Of a stretch of DNA of 64,000 nt, positions 22,119 through 33,657 are shown in pieces. The stretch comes from Mycogone perniciosa (Eukaryota > Ascomycota > Sordariomycetes > Hypocreales > Hypocreaceae). The notes beneath the pieces were generated by a model. That model did no database searches. It was not told the DNA's origin and saw only the letters and a program-made list of their open reading frames with translations. Within the stretch, counting starts at the first letter, position 1; the number at the start of each line of letters is the position of its first letter. The position numbers and the translations under genes were made by a program. The stretch spans positions 1 through 64,000 of the forward strand of contig JAOALB010000026.1 in assembly GCA_025331125.1 (NCBI GenBank), in the 5' to 3' direction.

Positions 22119-22921
22119 ATGCCCTCGGATTACGATATCGAAGTACACCATCGCCCAGGCCTCATTCTGAACAGCGACGAAAACCATGCTCTACAAGCCG
22201 ATATGTGTGCCTTGGGGGCTGCTTGTCTGGATCCGCTTCCTCAGTGCCAAGTCTTTGACGCTACATCACCAACCGCCCCTGACGACAAGGTAATTGTGAC
22301 GATTCGACAGGACTTGGATTTGGTGGCCTTGATATCAGGCATCCTGATTCCGGTAAGCGTGATCAAAACCCCCGTTTTGCATACCGGGATCACAGTCATC
22401 CATCCACACCACCGGAGCTCGTCAGTTAAGCGCATTTTATTTAGCAATATATTTATGGGTGTTCTTTCACATTATTCTCAGGGCGTCTGGATCGCAAATT
22501 TGACCCAAGCCATCAGCTTCCTGGTACACACTGCAAAGTATGCCAGGAAGGTGTTCCCTTCGCTAGAATGGGGGAGGAAACGGGGAAGCGAGCCCTCTGC
22601 CCTCCACCTGAGAATCGCTAGAGGATCAGCGAGAAACATACGTCAAAGGTTCTCATTTCACCCGATGCCACGTTTGACGAAGAACGCTTCGTATTTCTGG
22701 GCTCAAATGATTGAGATAATTCCAGGGTCTTGATGAAAGACTTGGATGACATTGGCAGCTGGAATAGTGATGATGAGGCGACCCAGTACTTCAGGAAATT
22801 CTTCCGGCAGGGGGCTGGAGATGAGGTGCTGCAAATCGGTTTTCTAGATTTGTCCGGGATAATCCAACACATGGACAATGAGGACTTCTCCAAGAACGAG
22901 GGCGGCATCATTTCCAGGGTA
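22119..22921 (+). pseudogene. Unrecognised gene, probably broken
   Basis: ATG 22119 opens MPSDYDIEVHHRPGLIL; a good donor at 22353 (gtaagc) and acceptor ending 22481 (ttctcag) remove 129 nt in frame. From about 22622 a second frame reads convincingly protein-like (SPDATFDEERFVFLGSND, then a TGA, then RVLMKDLDDIGSWNSDDEA, ending IISR at a gtaagt-type donor at about 22919). This suggests one gene with a frame change and a nonsense codon (about 22712). I do not recognise the family. It lies in the degraded zone beside the NLR-like gene. Confidence 0.35.
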
Positions 22922-24609
22922 AGTTGTTCCAGACTCGGAGCGGCGACTATGGAGCTCAAGTGTGATGCAGACATAGAAATACAGGATCGGCAGCAGAGAC
23001 ACTGGATTCACCTCTCGAAGAAACGGTATTGGCTTCAAATGCAGTGATGTGAAAGGAGGCTGGATGAGAGTGTGTTCGTAATCGGCAACTCCCAGTGCGG
23101 TCAAATACGCAATAGTTTCGCATCCTACATGACCTCATCAATCAATACATATTAGTCTAACATAATTTTATACTCGAGATAATATTTGAGCCGCTGAACT
23201 TAAAAGGCCTTTGAAGGAGGTTGAGTCTTTTCCCTTGAGTGTCAGCTTCAACACTGCGCACCAGAGTGGTGAAAGTGGAATGTGTCATAATTTATTGGAA
23301 TTTTGGCCGGCCATGCACGACGTAGGTCTCAAAATGCATTTCGATTTCTTCAAAATCTTCATGGTTTCTCATGACTCTTGATGTTGCTATAATTCATGAG
23401 TTTGCCAAATCTCGCTGTCTGGGGACAAAGGAGCTTCGATGGGTCCGGTGTCGGCGTCCCGGACACCTCCGGCTGTTACTCCGCTGACAGAACTGACTAG
23501 AGACGTCTAACCTACCGCACAGTCTATTGAGACAGGATTGTGTGAATAATGTCTTGCTCATTGTCTCAATGCTGGCCGGGCACCGGCCAGCAATGACTAT
23601 TATATCATCGAGCGCACCGCTTTTGCATTCTTGGATAAAGTCTGCCCTGTTTGTTGGTTGCCGACGTGGTGATGAGATCCGCGAGATCGGAGAGGGCGTT
23701 TCACGAGGCGGTGGCACTGCGGATGGGAAGTTGGATCTCAAACACTCTTCTGCTACGAATGGCTCAAGGTGCCTTTTCCGTGATGTTTGATTGGAAAAAG
23801 CTCTGGGAGAGGTGCCCCGGTGCATCAGTTCGGAGTCCTCTTCTTCGACCACAACTCCGATCTTCCGGCCCCTCGGCCTCAATCCGATTGGCTAATACTG
23901 CCTCAATGCTTCCAGATGTGATCATCCGAGTCGGTGGGATTGAGCAACAGTCATTAATAGTGGATAAACTTGGCTTTATAGCTCCTTATAATCCATCCCT
24001 ACGTGTAAGGAACCTCAGCCCAATGACTCTCAGTGCTGCCATCTTGGCTACTTGGCTCACGCGACACCGCGGACTATAAAGCGAATAACAGACTACTACT
24101 CCGTAGTACGAGTAGTAATTGCCAGGTTCAAATGGGGAAGCTGGTTATCTGACAGCACGGATCTCGTCCCCACATCTTAGATAGATATGATCTTGCATCG
24201 GCCCCTTGCAGCATGCATGAGACCAAGTTCCAAGTTGTCGGTAGCACTAGGTAGTACTCCGTAGTATTCACAAAACTAGTAGTATTACCACTGGTGTCAG
24301 GAGGAATTATCAGCACATGTGCGGTTCATCAGCGGTTCTGACTGCCTGATTGCTTCATATAAATAGGAGGAAATTTTTGTTTATTCTTCGAGGAGTCGTG
24401 GAAATTGGTGGAAATCTTACGTTGCTCACGCGGGCGCTAGCAGGACGGACAGACAAACGAGTGATAAGCAATACGGAGTACTCCGTAGATTAATTCAATC
24501 GACGCGTCCCAACACGTACTCGAACTCTCTCTTTGCATCATCAATCCCCGATTTGAAGGATGATTTTGTCGAATTTCAAACTTGAATAGGTACTAGTAGT
24601 ATCACAATC
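22922..24609. other. Gene-poor stretch
   Basis: ORFs of 80-160 codons overlap on both strands around 23394-24079 but none starts with ATG in a convincing context or resembles a family. Three dispersed TACTCCGTA/TACGGAGTA sites lie at 24094-24117, 24252-24266 and 24472-24487. Confidence 0.5.
24472..24487. repeat. Perfect 16-bp palindrome TACGGAGTACTCCGTA
   Basis: The longest intact copy of the dispersed motif seen across the window, 123 bp upstream of the ATG at 24610. Confidence 0.7.
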
Positions 24610-25474
24610 ATGTCAAATCCATCAGCAAAGCGACCACGGGTCGACTCAATGGCAGCTCCTTTGCCGCCGCAAGTCATCCATCAAGTCATGCCTCAAGTCA
24701 TGCAGCCAGCCATGCCGTCAGCTATGCCGCCCCAAGCCATGATGCCCCATTTCATGCCTCAAGCCATGCCACATCAAGCCATGCCGCCAGCTATGCCATC
24801 AACCACACAATCACCTGTCATGAACCAGCTACATATGACAGTCGACGCAATGCTAGAAGCTATTCCCGAGAAACAGCAGCTACAAATCCTTCGGTCCGCT
24901 GCTCGGATGGACCTAACCGGCTTGGTTCGCAGCCTCATCACCACTGAATACGATCGCGTCCTGTCAGCAGAGCGAAACCGCGTCCTTAATTTCGACCCCT
25001 ACAGCAAGAGTGCCTGGCACCAGCTCAACACGATGTACTCACATCTCCGGGGCTCACAACAGTATGAAGCTGTTTCCGACGCATCTTCTGCCATCGAACG
25101 CATGCTGAACAACATTGTCGATAAAACCAAGCTGCACTCACCATTTGGAACAAAGATGAGTGCGTTGGAGACTATGCGCAAGATCTTCAAGAGTGTGTCT
25201 CGCCAACGACACCGTTGGACATGAGGTGCGCAAAGAGTGCCAATGGAATAACTGGGATAAGAATTTTTTGGAAGTGCTGGATACCTTGACAGAAGAGGAC
25301 TACGACCAACTAGTCAATGTAGATGGAGGCCATTGGGTGGAGCAGGTTCGCGAGCTTGAGGAACTTGCGAAAGGCTACTGTGTCTTTGGGAGGCTCAGTG
25401 AGGCTATGGATATCCTGGACGGGAATGACGAGGAAGAAGATGATGAAGAAGAGGAAGAGGAAGACGAGGAGTAA
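24610..25474 (+). pseudogene. Conserved fungal protein gene, Met/Pro-rich N-terminus, frameshift in a GT run
   Basis: Starts MSNPSAKRPRVDSMAAP, an NLS-like beginning, followed by some 40 residues built of (M/A)PxxM repeats (codons about 20-65). The middle reads VDAMLEAIPEKQQLQILRSA and VLNFDPYSKSAWHQLNTMYS. At 25193-25198 the frame ...MRKIFKSV runs out, while the next frame gives CLANDTVGHEVRKECQW, EVLDTLTEEDYDQLV, CVFGRLSEAMDIL and an acidic Glu/Asp tail. This continues the same protein family (an uncharacterised Aspergillus-type family, from memory). Two extra bases in the short GT run would restore one frame. It may be a recent loss of function, a programmed shift or an assembly error. The product is probably nuclear; its function is unknown. 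Confidence 0.55.
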
Positions 25475-25655
25475 ATCGAAGACCAAGATGAGAGGAAGTG
25501 TTAATCTTTTGGTGACGACTTCCTCCTACTTTCCAGCAGACAAATACCCATTTTTGTTGGAAGTTTCGGCGTCTTGTGCAATCCTTTGCATCAACGTTTA
25601 TTAATACCAACAAGAAAAACAATGCCGAGGTATCAGGCAGCACCGAATACCGAGC

Positions 25656-26587
25656 TCAAGGCAGGGGACATAGCTCGTTACTCAGGAGGTCCGTTGCATT
25701 TTCTGGCATCATTGCACGAAAAATGGTTTCCAGTCTTTTTACTTCATTTCTTAGGCGCACGTTCTCCATATCAAGAGCCAGAATCCTTTGTCGTGCGAGA
25801 TTCAGCACGCCGCCCTTGGTGCCAACCCGCAGGCCGTCCTCTGGACATACACGGCCGCTATGCACTGGTGTGGAGGTTTCGAGCACTGCATGTAATTGCT
25901 CAAACTCCCCATTAAGCCGGCTTCGGTACCTCCTTTCGACTTGATTGTGGTGTGCCTTTTCACGGCTAACTCTGGATGTCGATGCCCTCCCGGTGGAGAC
26001 GATGGTGTTCTTTTTTCGTTTTGAAGCATGAAGTTTGGGTATGCTTGGTTCACCCCACGAGGTAGTATCAGATGGGGACTTGTAACTGTTGGAGGAGTTG
26101 AATACTCGTGTCATTCTGTCTCCTCCGCTTGATGATGCTTCGCGCAAGGCTTGTTGCTGATCTGCCGAGATTTCATCGCAAGTTTGCTCAGTGTCTGTCA
26201 TAATGGACCCAGATCCTATTACTCTCTGGTCGAGCGATGATCCGGTAAGAGCAACGGGAAGAGATCCGGGGGCATCAGTAAGGTAAGTGAATATCGAAGA
26301 GTAGTCGTATGGAGTTTGACTTGTCGATCCATCTTGATGCTGGGGATTTGGATACAACACGTCTTGTCCATCTGAGAGACATGATGGCGAAATGCAATGC
26401 AACCCACTCACATCTAAGAATGATGTAGGTGCCAAGGTAACCCATGCATCACTGAGCTTCTGTTTGGGTGGTTAGATGTCAGCGACCTTGGTCAAGACGC
26501 AATGATGCCTGAGGACACTCGTACGTAATCTGTATTGGACTCACTGGACCACTGCAAGCATGTCTGGATGTGACAGGTAGGATCCAT
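25656..26587 (-). CDS. bHLH transcription factor
   Basis: A 288-aa nuclear regulator. Exon 1 (26587-26525, MDPTCHIQTCLQWSS...) joins exon 2 (26459-25656) over an intron with a gtacga donor, ctaac branch and acag acceptor. Near residues 180-265 lies a basic region and helix 1 (REKAHHNQVERRYRSRL, the E-R-x-R DNA-contact pattern with His/Asn before it), a loop containing CPEDGLRVGTKG, helix 2 (KGGVLNLARQRIL) and a following leucine-zipper-like helix (ENVRLRNEVKRLETIF). The R-Y-R spacing resembles SREBP-like fungal bHLH factors. The target genes are not evident. It converges with the gene ending at 25474. The exon 1 donor is the least certain part of the model. Confidence 0.8.
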
Positions 26588-29500
26588 ATGCGTATACTCG
26601 TATCGAATTTGGCAGTTAATGATAGTGAAGTAGAACGATAACCCTCTTCCGTTTGAATCAGGATCTTCGCGGTGTTGCATATCAAGGTTGAGGGGCTTTT
26701 TATACTTCAGCCGTATTGTAGAGACCAGTTCATTGTTGAGGCGAGGCGAGAGTCAATAGTCCCTCTGCCTCAAGTGGTATTGGCAGAAGAGAGAAGAAGA
26801 GTATTGAACACCAAGTAGCTTGGATAAGCCATCGTTGCTTCAGCTAATATAATGTAAGAGTCAACCCGGAGTTACGTCGGCATCGCTTGTCGCCGACAGC
26901 GAATGCCCTTTGATCCAAGAATGTGGTTCCACTTCAATGCCGTCTCCATGGTTCGATCCTGAGAATGTGGCGGTTTTTCATGCGTGACTTTGGGCTGAAA
27001 TGGATGCATCCCTCGGGAATTCGAGGCAAGGTAGTGGCTTCTCGTTGGAGTCTGGACCACGACATGCACTAATTTCTGGACCGAGACCAACCGAATAGCA
27101 GTATTAAACCTGCAGGAATACTTCGTAGTCATTATGTATGTACATCATGGCCTAGTGGAACTCATCGCCATATCCTGGCGGCTGATACGGCCCATACGTC
27201 ATCCGCATAGGAGCAAGTCCATCAGACCTGAAATGAGAATATGACTTCTCATACGGCTCCATGATTCTAAAAAACCCATTAAATCACATGAATGAAGTTT
27301 CTCATGCAATCTGTCTTATTACGGATATCCGTGCTGAGATTTCTGTTCCATTCCGGCACATCTCATTCTCCCATCCAATTGGCCAGCACCCCTTCTGCAT
27401 TCCTTCATTCTTTCATTTGCTAAATTCGAGGGTAGCTTCAGTGATCGTTGTCAGCTATCCTGACTAAACACTATTATGTGACAGTATGTAATTGTGAATC
27501 TGATAATGCGTTATAGATGATTAATGATTAGGGTAATGATCATGTTAATGGCCAGCTAGTGTCGACACAACAGAGTGGCAAATGGGCGTTCACACGAATG
27601 AGAATGGAGGTTCCCAATATATTTTACAGTAAGCAATTTACCATAAAACTCAGCACATGTAATTTTTATACCCCCAGCATCAAGGTTGAATTGATGCCTC
27701 TCGTAACGTTGAAGTCAGGAAACAGACTGTGGTGAGTAATCCAGACACTATTATCTGGTGTGTATGTGGAGGTTAGCAACATGACATACAAATGGTACTG
27801 TCATACATCAAGAACCTAGATAGAGTGTCTCCCTTTTGTAGAGCCCGTTGTGACAGTTAGGAAATTGACCGTTGTTGATGGTAGGCTAGACATGGAGTTC
27901 CAGTATTGCTTTACCATTGATATCGTGAAGAATGAAGTCGAAAGCATTATTATCCCAGGTGATCCAAGTGGTTGATCCCTAAATAGCATCCCAAATAAGG
28001 TTGTATAGTAGCGTGTAGGGTATTCCGTTAAACTCGTAGTTGCTTTGCAGCGGTAGTGTACGATTTTCCCCGAGTCATTGAGCGGTAGTCTATTGTAGAG
28101 AACCCCGTAATACCAGAAATACCCATAGATTCGGACTTTTTAGTAAGGGTCAAGTCGACCAGCTCATTCATTCTGGTGGAATTGTCAACCCGTTGGGAGC
28201 AAAATTGAATGGCAGTGCCAGAGCTGTCCTATCGTAGCTGTAGCTGTTGGGGCTGTGGTAGCACCTAGACAGCCAATTGAGGCAACGAGGAGGGCAGAAT
28301 CGAACCGCATATTGGAAGTTCTGATTGACGATATGATGTAATGTGATTTCCCAATCTTGGTCCCATCTCATGTCAACGCCAATTTGCAGAGTTTTCATCT
28401 TGTGGAATCCACTTCTCATCATAGAAGGTGGTACTTGACAAGTTATTGACGCCCCTTCTCGTAGCTCCTACCTTGAACCCTGACATGCCTCAACCCTTAT
28501 AGGTCTGTATTACAGGCGTCCCGTAGGGTAAACATCCTGATTTGGTGCGCCTCACATACTACTTGCAAGTTGTATTAGCCTCCCGAGATCATAACTTCCG
28601 GGACTACTCCAGACTAGGTTTCCAATCAGAGTTGCCCACCATTCGATGGCATTGATATATCCCTCACTTCGGGACATGATAGCAAGGCATCAAAAGCAAG
28701 GTCTCTATAGGAAGTAGATATTCCTACCACAAGCCTTGAAAATTGGCTGATGAGAGATCCTTACTATCGATGGCCTTGGGACTAACAAAAGTAGCGACTC
28801 GCCTGACAAAGTTAGCTACATAAATATACTGCCCACGAAGTTCTCCACCCCACACTTTAGACTTCATGGCAGTCAGCGGATTAAGGAAGTCAAGTAAGAT
28901 TCTTGAAGACTATCTCCTGTTCTAGCTTTCTTGGTGTGTTGGATCAGTGAAGAGGGGAGTGCTAGGCGGGTTTATAGATGGAGTAGTGCCCCCTAACGCT
29001 GCTGTAGTATATTGAGGTAACCAAGGTGACCAACGCGACGAAGACTGGCCGTTGCTACGGCCAAGGAATGAGGCCGCTGTGGTGGTTTTACGGTATAAAA
29101 TGCCTAGGCTCCGTATTGGTCTGAGGGGTTAGATGGGGCTGTGCCAGATCTATAATTTGTTTCATACCCTTTTGGAGGACAAGAACGGAACTGTCAGTCA
29201 CGATTTGTAGTATTGTTAGAACTTGCGCCGTTCTCGGCAATTCATCCTGATCGGAACTTCCATCAGTCTATCGTTAGAGCTGACATGAAGGCAGGTATGT
29301 ACTATCTATATGTGTCATAATAAGACTGTTTTGATCCACTTTACGTTATTTGATCCATTGACATAGATGAGTACTGGCGAAATGACTCTCGTCCGTGATA
29401 TAGAGAACAATTGTGGGCCCAAAATAAACCACGTTGGTGTGTCTCCGTATGGAAACGGAAATGTGAAGTTATAAAAGCAGATAAACGTGGTGGTGGTCGA

Positions 29501-30716
29501 TCACCTTGTTCAGTTTGAAGTCTAAATTAGCTATCACCCAAGGCTACGGGAACTAATGTCGGATGGTAGCATGCCTATTAAATACGTGTAGATCATGCTA
29601 TTCCATGTTGGGGGACTGAATGGATCAAGGTTTGGAATCATACGCATTACGAGTGAACAGAATATAACATACAAACGTACTGACTGAAGTAGACTAAAGG
29701 ATTCCTAAAACTATGGGTTAGTAATGGCGTGTGTCGATGGTCTCGCATTTTGAGTTGTTTTGGAAAGAAGCTCTATAACAAACCTTTTTTCAAGATTTCT
29801 TTGTGTATTCCTAAGAGCATGAATACGTGTTTTTGGGACTAACCCTGCGGATCTCATGGCATGCGAGACCAGTCAACCGAGAAGCACTAGCACCTTGGCA
29901 TAAAGTTGGAGATTTCTTCCATTTATATAAGTTCAAGTCCATGAATATACTCCTAACCACTTGTACTGTCAAAGGTAGCCAGCAGAAGTGAGTTCTGAAA
30001 GGCTGAGGAGCTGTTTCGCCCAAATCTTTGACCCCTGCCTGTTACTGATAACTGACACTGAAATGCATGTGCTGCTACAGATGCAATATCCTCAAGACAG
30101 ACATTCGTAAAACTCCAGACCTCTGGGAACAGATGCAGGGGAATACTCAATTTCCATTTTTGTAGACTCAACGACAAAATACAGTACTCTGCTATCGCTT
30201 CATGAAGCCTTCTAATAGATTTACGAGACCCGAGTGCGCCTCGTTATGGAACCTCCAATGCCATCGTTCCCCATATCCGTTGTAGTGATCAATAGTTCAA
30301 TAAGTACAATACCTCTAACACTAGTACATTAGACTGTCCAGTAAGGTTTCCAGGTGGTATGATATTATGGCCCGTCTAGTTGGGCTGGCTTCCACTATAC
30401 AAGCCACCTCATAGTAGTGATGGCAGCATCTCTCGGCGCATCCCGATGGTTCCTCGATAGCCCATTACCCGGCCGATTGCGTTTGATGAGTATGCTATCA
30501 GACCGTTGTGAATGGTGAAGTGATGGCCACGCATCGGAAACAGATGTCCACAGCTTAACCAAGCTCTATAGCCCAAGTGTCTTGGCCACAATGGTTTGCA
30601 CGTCGCCCAACGTCTTAAAAGATAAACTCAGCCGTACAAATAGATGAAATGTTAATTCTCAAGCCATTACGAATTCCTTGGTCAGCAAGATAACCTGGAT
30701 CATCTGACAACCAATA
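26588..30716. other. Gene-poor 4.1 kb with probable gene relics
   Basis: No intact gene. One relic on the minus strand is listed separately (27900-28310). Other protein-like shreds on the minus strand between 28400 and 28900 (for example GGELRGQYIYVANFVRRVA) are broken by stops. Composition is near normal, so this differs from the AT-rich island. Confidence 0.5.
27900..28310 (-). pseudogene. Relic of a small secreted protein gene
   Basis: ATG 28310 opens a signal-peptide-like MRFDSALLVASIGCLGATTA, then the frame ends after about 20 more codons. Further on in other frames are protein-like pieces with stops between them: FNGIPYTLLYNLIWDAI, then GSTTWITWDNNAFDFILHD and NGKAILELHV. This looks like a decayed secreted protein; I do not recognise the family, and the exon structure is unresolved. 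Confidence 0.3.
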
Positions 30717-31361
30717 ATGTCCTCTAACTCCTCCTCTACGACCAGTGAGCTTGTACCGGATAGCTACATTCCACTGGTCCTTACAGTCATCTTTTTATTC
30801 TTGATAGTCATTCTGGTCTCTCTTTGCTGGTAAGTAGATTACCCTAGTAAAGCAATAGCTTTTCCGGTGTTCATGAAGACTGACGGCTCTTCAGCTATCG
30901 CATAAGGTGTCTAGACCTGGAAGGACACAGTCGCATGTCAACAATGGAGAGCGCCACATTTACATACAACATTAAGGACCTCGATCGAATAGCCCCAAGT
31001 CGGACTTACAAACAGTGGAAAGATGAAACTGAGGATGCTGCAATACCCTCAGAAAGGTCTAGTAACTTTCTTGCCTGGTACGTGCTTCCGGAATATGTCC
31101 ATAGTGCCAACGCATGCGAGTCTGAGCAATCAAAATATCAGTGTCATATGTATAGAGACTTTACAGGATATTGATATGGTCCGCCACCTACCATGTGGCC
31201 ACGTTTTTCACTCCAGATGCCTTGCAGAATGGTTTCTGAAGCGACACACTACCTGTCCGCTTTGCAAAGTGCATTATATGAATGCTCCTGATAATGTTTT
31301 GACGGAGCTTTGTGGGCCAGGAATAGTGACATATGCAACCTTTAGTGTCTCGAGATGTTAG
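30717..31361 (+). CDS. Membrane-anchored RING-H2 finger protein (putative E3 ubiquitin ligase)
   Basis: A 171-aa protein in three exons: 30717-30829, 30895-31077 and 31142-31361; the introns (gtaagt...tcag; gtacgt...tcag) keep frame. One transmembrane helix at residues 18-36 (IPLVLTVIFLFLIVILVSL) is followed by a short Cys-rich juxtamembrane segment (CCYRIRC). The RING starts exactly at the second splice junction: ACVICIETLQDIDMVRHL, then PCGHVFHSRCLAEWF and TTCPLC, i.e. C-x2-C ... C-x-H-x2-H-x2-C ... C-x2-C. This is the plan of small ATL-like ligases that ubiquitinate membrane-associated substrates. The correct frame appears only after splicing, which supports the model. Confidence 0.83.
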
Positions 31362-31670
31362 GATTGTCACAAGGCGAGAGACCCTGCGGTTGCAGACGGG
31401 CTATCCTTCGAAAGAGGGAAATTATGATGGTGTTGCAATTATCAGCGTGCATTCATATCATGCGTGTTCTGATATTCTTGAGTCTGTTCAAATCTTGATA
31501 TCCCTATTCTTGATTCATGTAGACCAATCACTCATCCAAGAGTATGTATTATTGAAGTCGTATGATAACGATATGTACGGGGAATCCGGGGAAATAGAAA
31601 CAGGATGATTATGATTGCCATCGATCATTATTGAACCAAACTGCGAAGCCACTACCTGTATACGCCCGAT
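31362..31670. other. Convergent intergenic gap
   Basis: 3' flanks of the RING gene and the next minus-strand gene; nothing else seen. Confidence 0.5.
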
Positions 31671-32375
31671 TTAGGCTTCACTTTCCGTAGCTCTCTCCAA
31701 ACTTCCTCTCTCTTGTCTATCAGCCCAAGGTACCGTCCTCACTGTCACGTAGTGATTTTGTCCTGTATCAGAAACAGCACGGACAACCAGCTCATCAAAT
31801 GGCCACTGGTCGGCCATTTCATCGTTTTCCAATGTGTCGTACTCAACAAACTGCTCGGCATCGAGACACTTATAGGCCGCTTCAAAGGCGCTGGCGCGGT
31901 GGACGTACGAGCCCTGGATTCCAGTTGATTGCACCGAGCCCGTCCGATCCTTATTATAATCTATCGTGGTCTGCAACACATAGTGCAGGGATTCAAGGCC
32001 TTCCGGAAGAATAACTTCCCCGCTGGAGGTAGCAGCCAATAATTCGTTATTGGGAGTTGTATCAATGCCAACAAGGAACACTTGTCCTGCAGGAGCGAGC
32101 GCGAAGACCAGAATTCCATCACCGTAGCCCCAGCTGTCAGCGGGGGGGTTCAAAGGGCGTACGACATACTCTTCGAAGTCATCAGGCGTAAAGTTTAGTT
32201 TCTCTAGGGACCGAAGAGCAAAGGATTTTGCGGCATTGAGGGCACTGTGCGTGCCGAGAACAAAAACGGAACGCGTTGCCCCCGATGGGTCCTTGTGGTA
32301 ATCGATGACGGTAAGGATGGTATGGAATAACAAGTCCGGCACTAGGGAATCTCTGTTGTTGTCATTAGATTCCAT
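31671..32375 (-). CDS. Hypothetical protein with an internally duplicated domain
   Basis: Predicted 234 aa from ATG 32375 (MESNDNNRDSLVPDLLF); an in-frame ATG at 32444 would add 23 residues with no clear feature. Two copies of one unit are visible: FHTILTVIDYHKDPSGATRS followed by an alanine-rich helix (SALNAAKSFALRSL), and YVLQTTIDYNKDRTGSVQ followed by a similar helix (RASAFEAAYKCL). Between them is VRPLNP...WGYGDGILVFA, and VVRAVSDTGQNHYVTV follows the second copy. No signal peptide, membrane segment or known catalytic motif. I recognise no named family. The good uninterrupted frame and duplicated architecture argue that it is real. Confidence 0.65.
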   Translation of the reverse strand: MESNDNNRDSLVPDLLFHTILTVIDYHKDPSGATRSVFVLGTHSALNAAKSFALRSLEKLNFTPDDFEEYVVRPLNPPADSWGYGDGILVFALAPAGQVFLVGIDTTPNNELLAATSSGEVILPEGLESLHYVLQTTIDYNKDRTGSVQSTGIQGSYVHRASAFEAAYKCLDAEQFVEYDTLENDEMADQWPFDELVVRAVSDTGQNHYVTVRTVPWADRQERGSLERATESEA

Positions 32376-33657
32376 GGCGATTGGTGCCAGTGTAAGACAG
32401 TGCTGTGTTAATAATGCGTAGTTTGTAATGAGGGGTGATTGCATTACGCAGGCAAATGGAACATGGTGAACACCAGTGTGTCTTATAACAGAGGCTCAGA
32501 AGCCATAGTTGGCACGGCTGAAGGACTATCAGACCACGCTTGCATCGGGCAGTTTTGACAAGCCGCGTCAACATCACGCTATTCACACGTAGTCTGGGTG
32601 TCATTTTCTGTACGCTCATGAGCATTGCACAATTTGGTCGACGACACGTCGCCCAGAAGTGGCTACGATGGCGTTACGTGAAAATCACGCGAGGGAGTGC
32701 CGAGGAAAATCAGGCAAGTATAAAACCTGCGATGGCTTGGACTAGTGGCGCTGATGCTGATATCTTCTGTGTCCAACATCCGGCGGTGCCGGTGCAAAGA
32801 ACTAGCTGATACTGTCCCAGTAGTAAATGGTTCTTCAGTTTCCTTAATCCATGAATTTCTCCATAAAGATCAGCCTGTAGTGTCTTGTGATGGATACACT
32901 GTTGTAGCAGCTGGCTGCCATCCATGACACTCACAACAGCAGGTAGCAAGAAGTCGCGCAGTACTGTGGTATCGACGACAGCATCGCAGGCCCTATCATC
33001 ATTGGGAAAATTCAACGGGTTTGATCAGTGCCTCATGGTTCAGAAAACCGACCGAGGCTATCATAATCACTCCGAGATGGCCCGGCCACCGTCGGGTAGG
33101 AGGCACAAAATTCAGGACCGGAATTCGGGGACTGGAAGTCATCCGCTGGACGACATCTTCGGGCTATTCCGGCCTTCACAGCAGGGCCCTGGTGCCGGAC
33201 GGGCAGCACAATGCGAAGGCGGAGAAAGCCTCGTGGGTCGAGATTGCTGGTGGCTTTTTAAACGTGCAACCTTTCCCCGGGTTGATGGAAGATAAGTACC
33301 ATACACGTCGGAGCTATGGTGGTTCCCAGGGGAAGCGGGTCCATCGAGTCTGTCTTCCTCGGCTTCTCCCTAGGGCATAAGGATGAGTGTTCTCACAGTA
33401 GGTCATCGTGCGTGTTCTGAAGGTTAGGTTGGCCCAGCATCGTCGCGGAGACTTGTCGAGATCTTCGACAGATTGGTGACCATCCGGAGAGTTGAGCCAT
33501 TGGATGAAGCAGCATTGTGAGGCCCAAGGTAAACAAGTAACTACCAGTCGGCCTTTTTGAGCATACCGCAAAGATTTCGGGCCTGGATAAGGGTCTTTTG
33601 AGATATCCGGGAACCCTGGAGGCTAGGTTCACCTCTAGTCGCAACAGATGGGTGCTT
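32376..33657. other. Intergenic, no gene supported
   Basis: Overlapping ORFs at about 32924-33380 on the plus strand have no recognisable domain, and no spliced model improves them. The rest is flanking DNA of PIS1. Confidence 0.45.

Noticed and set aside
23394..23882. 162-codon minus-strand ORF, Arg/Ser rich
   Set aside because: Opens at TTG rather than ATG, overlaps other ORFs on the plus strand and resembles no family.
32924..33380. Two overlapping plus-strand ORFs of about 120 codons
   Set aside because: No domain, no consistent splice model joins them; likely noncoding flank of PIS1.
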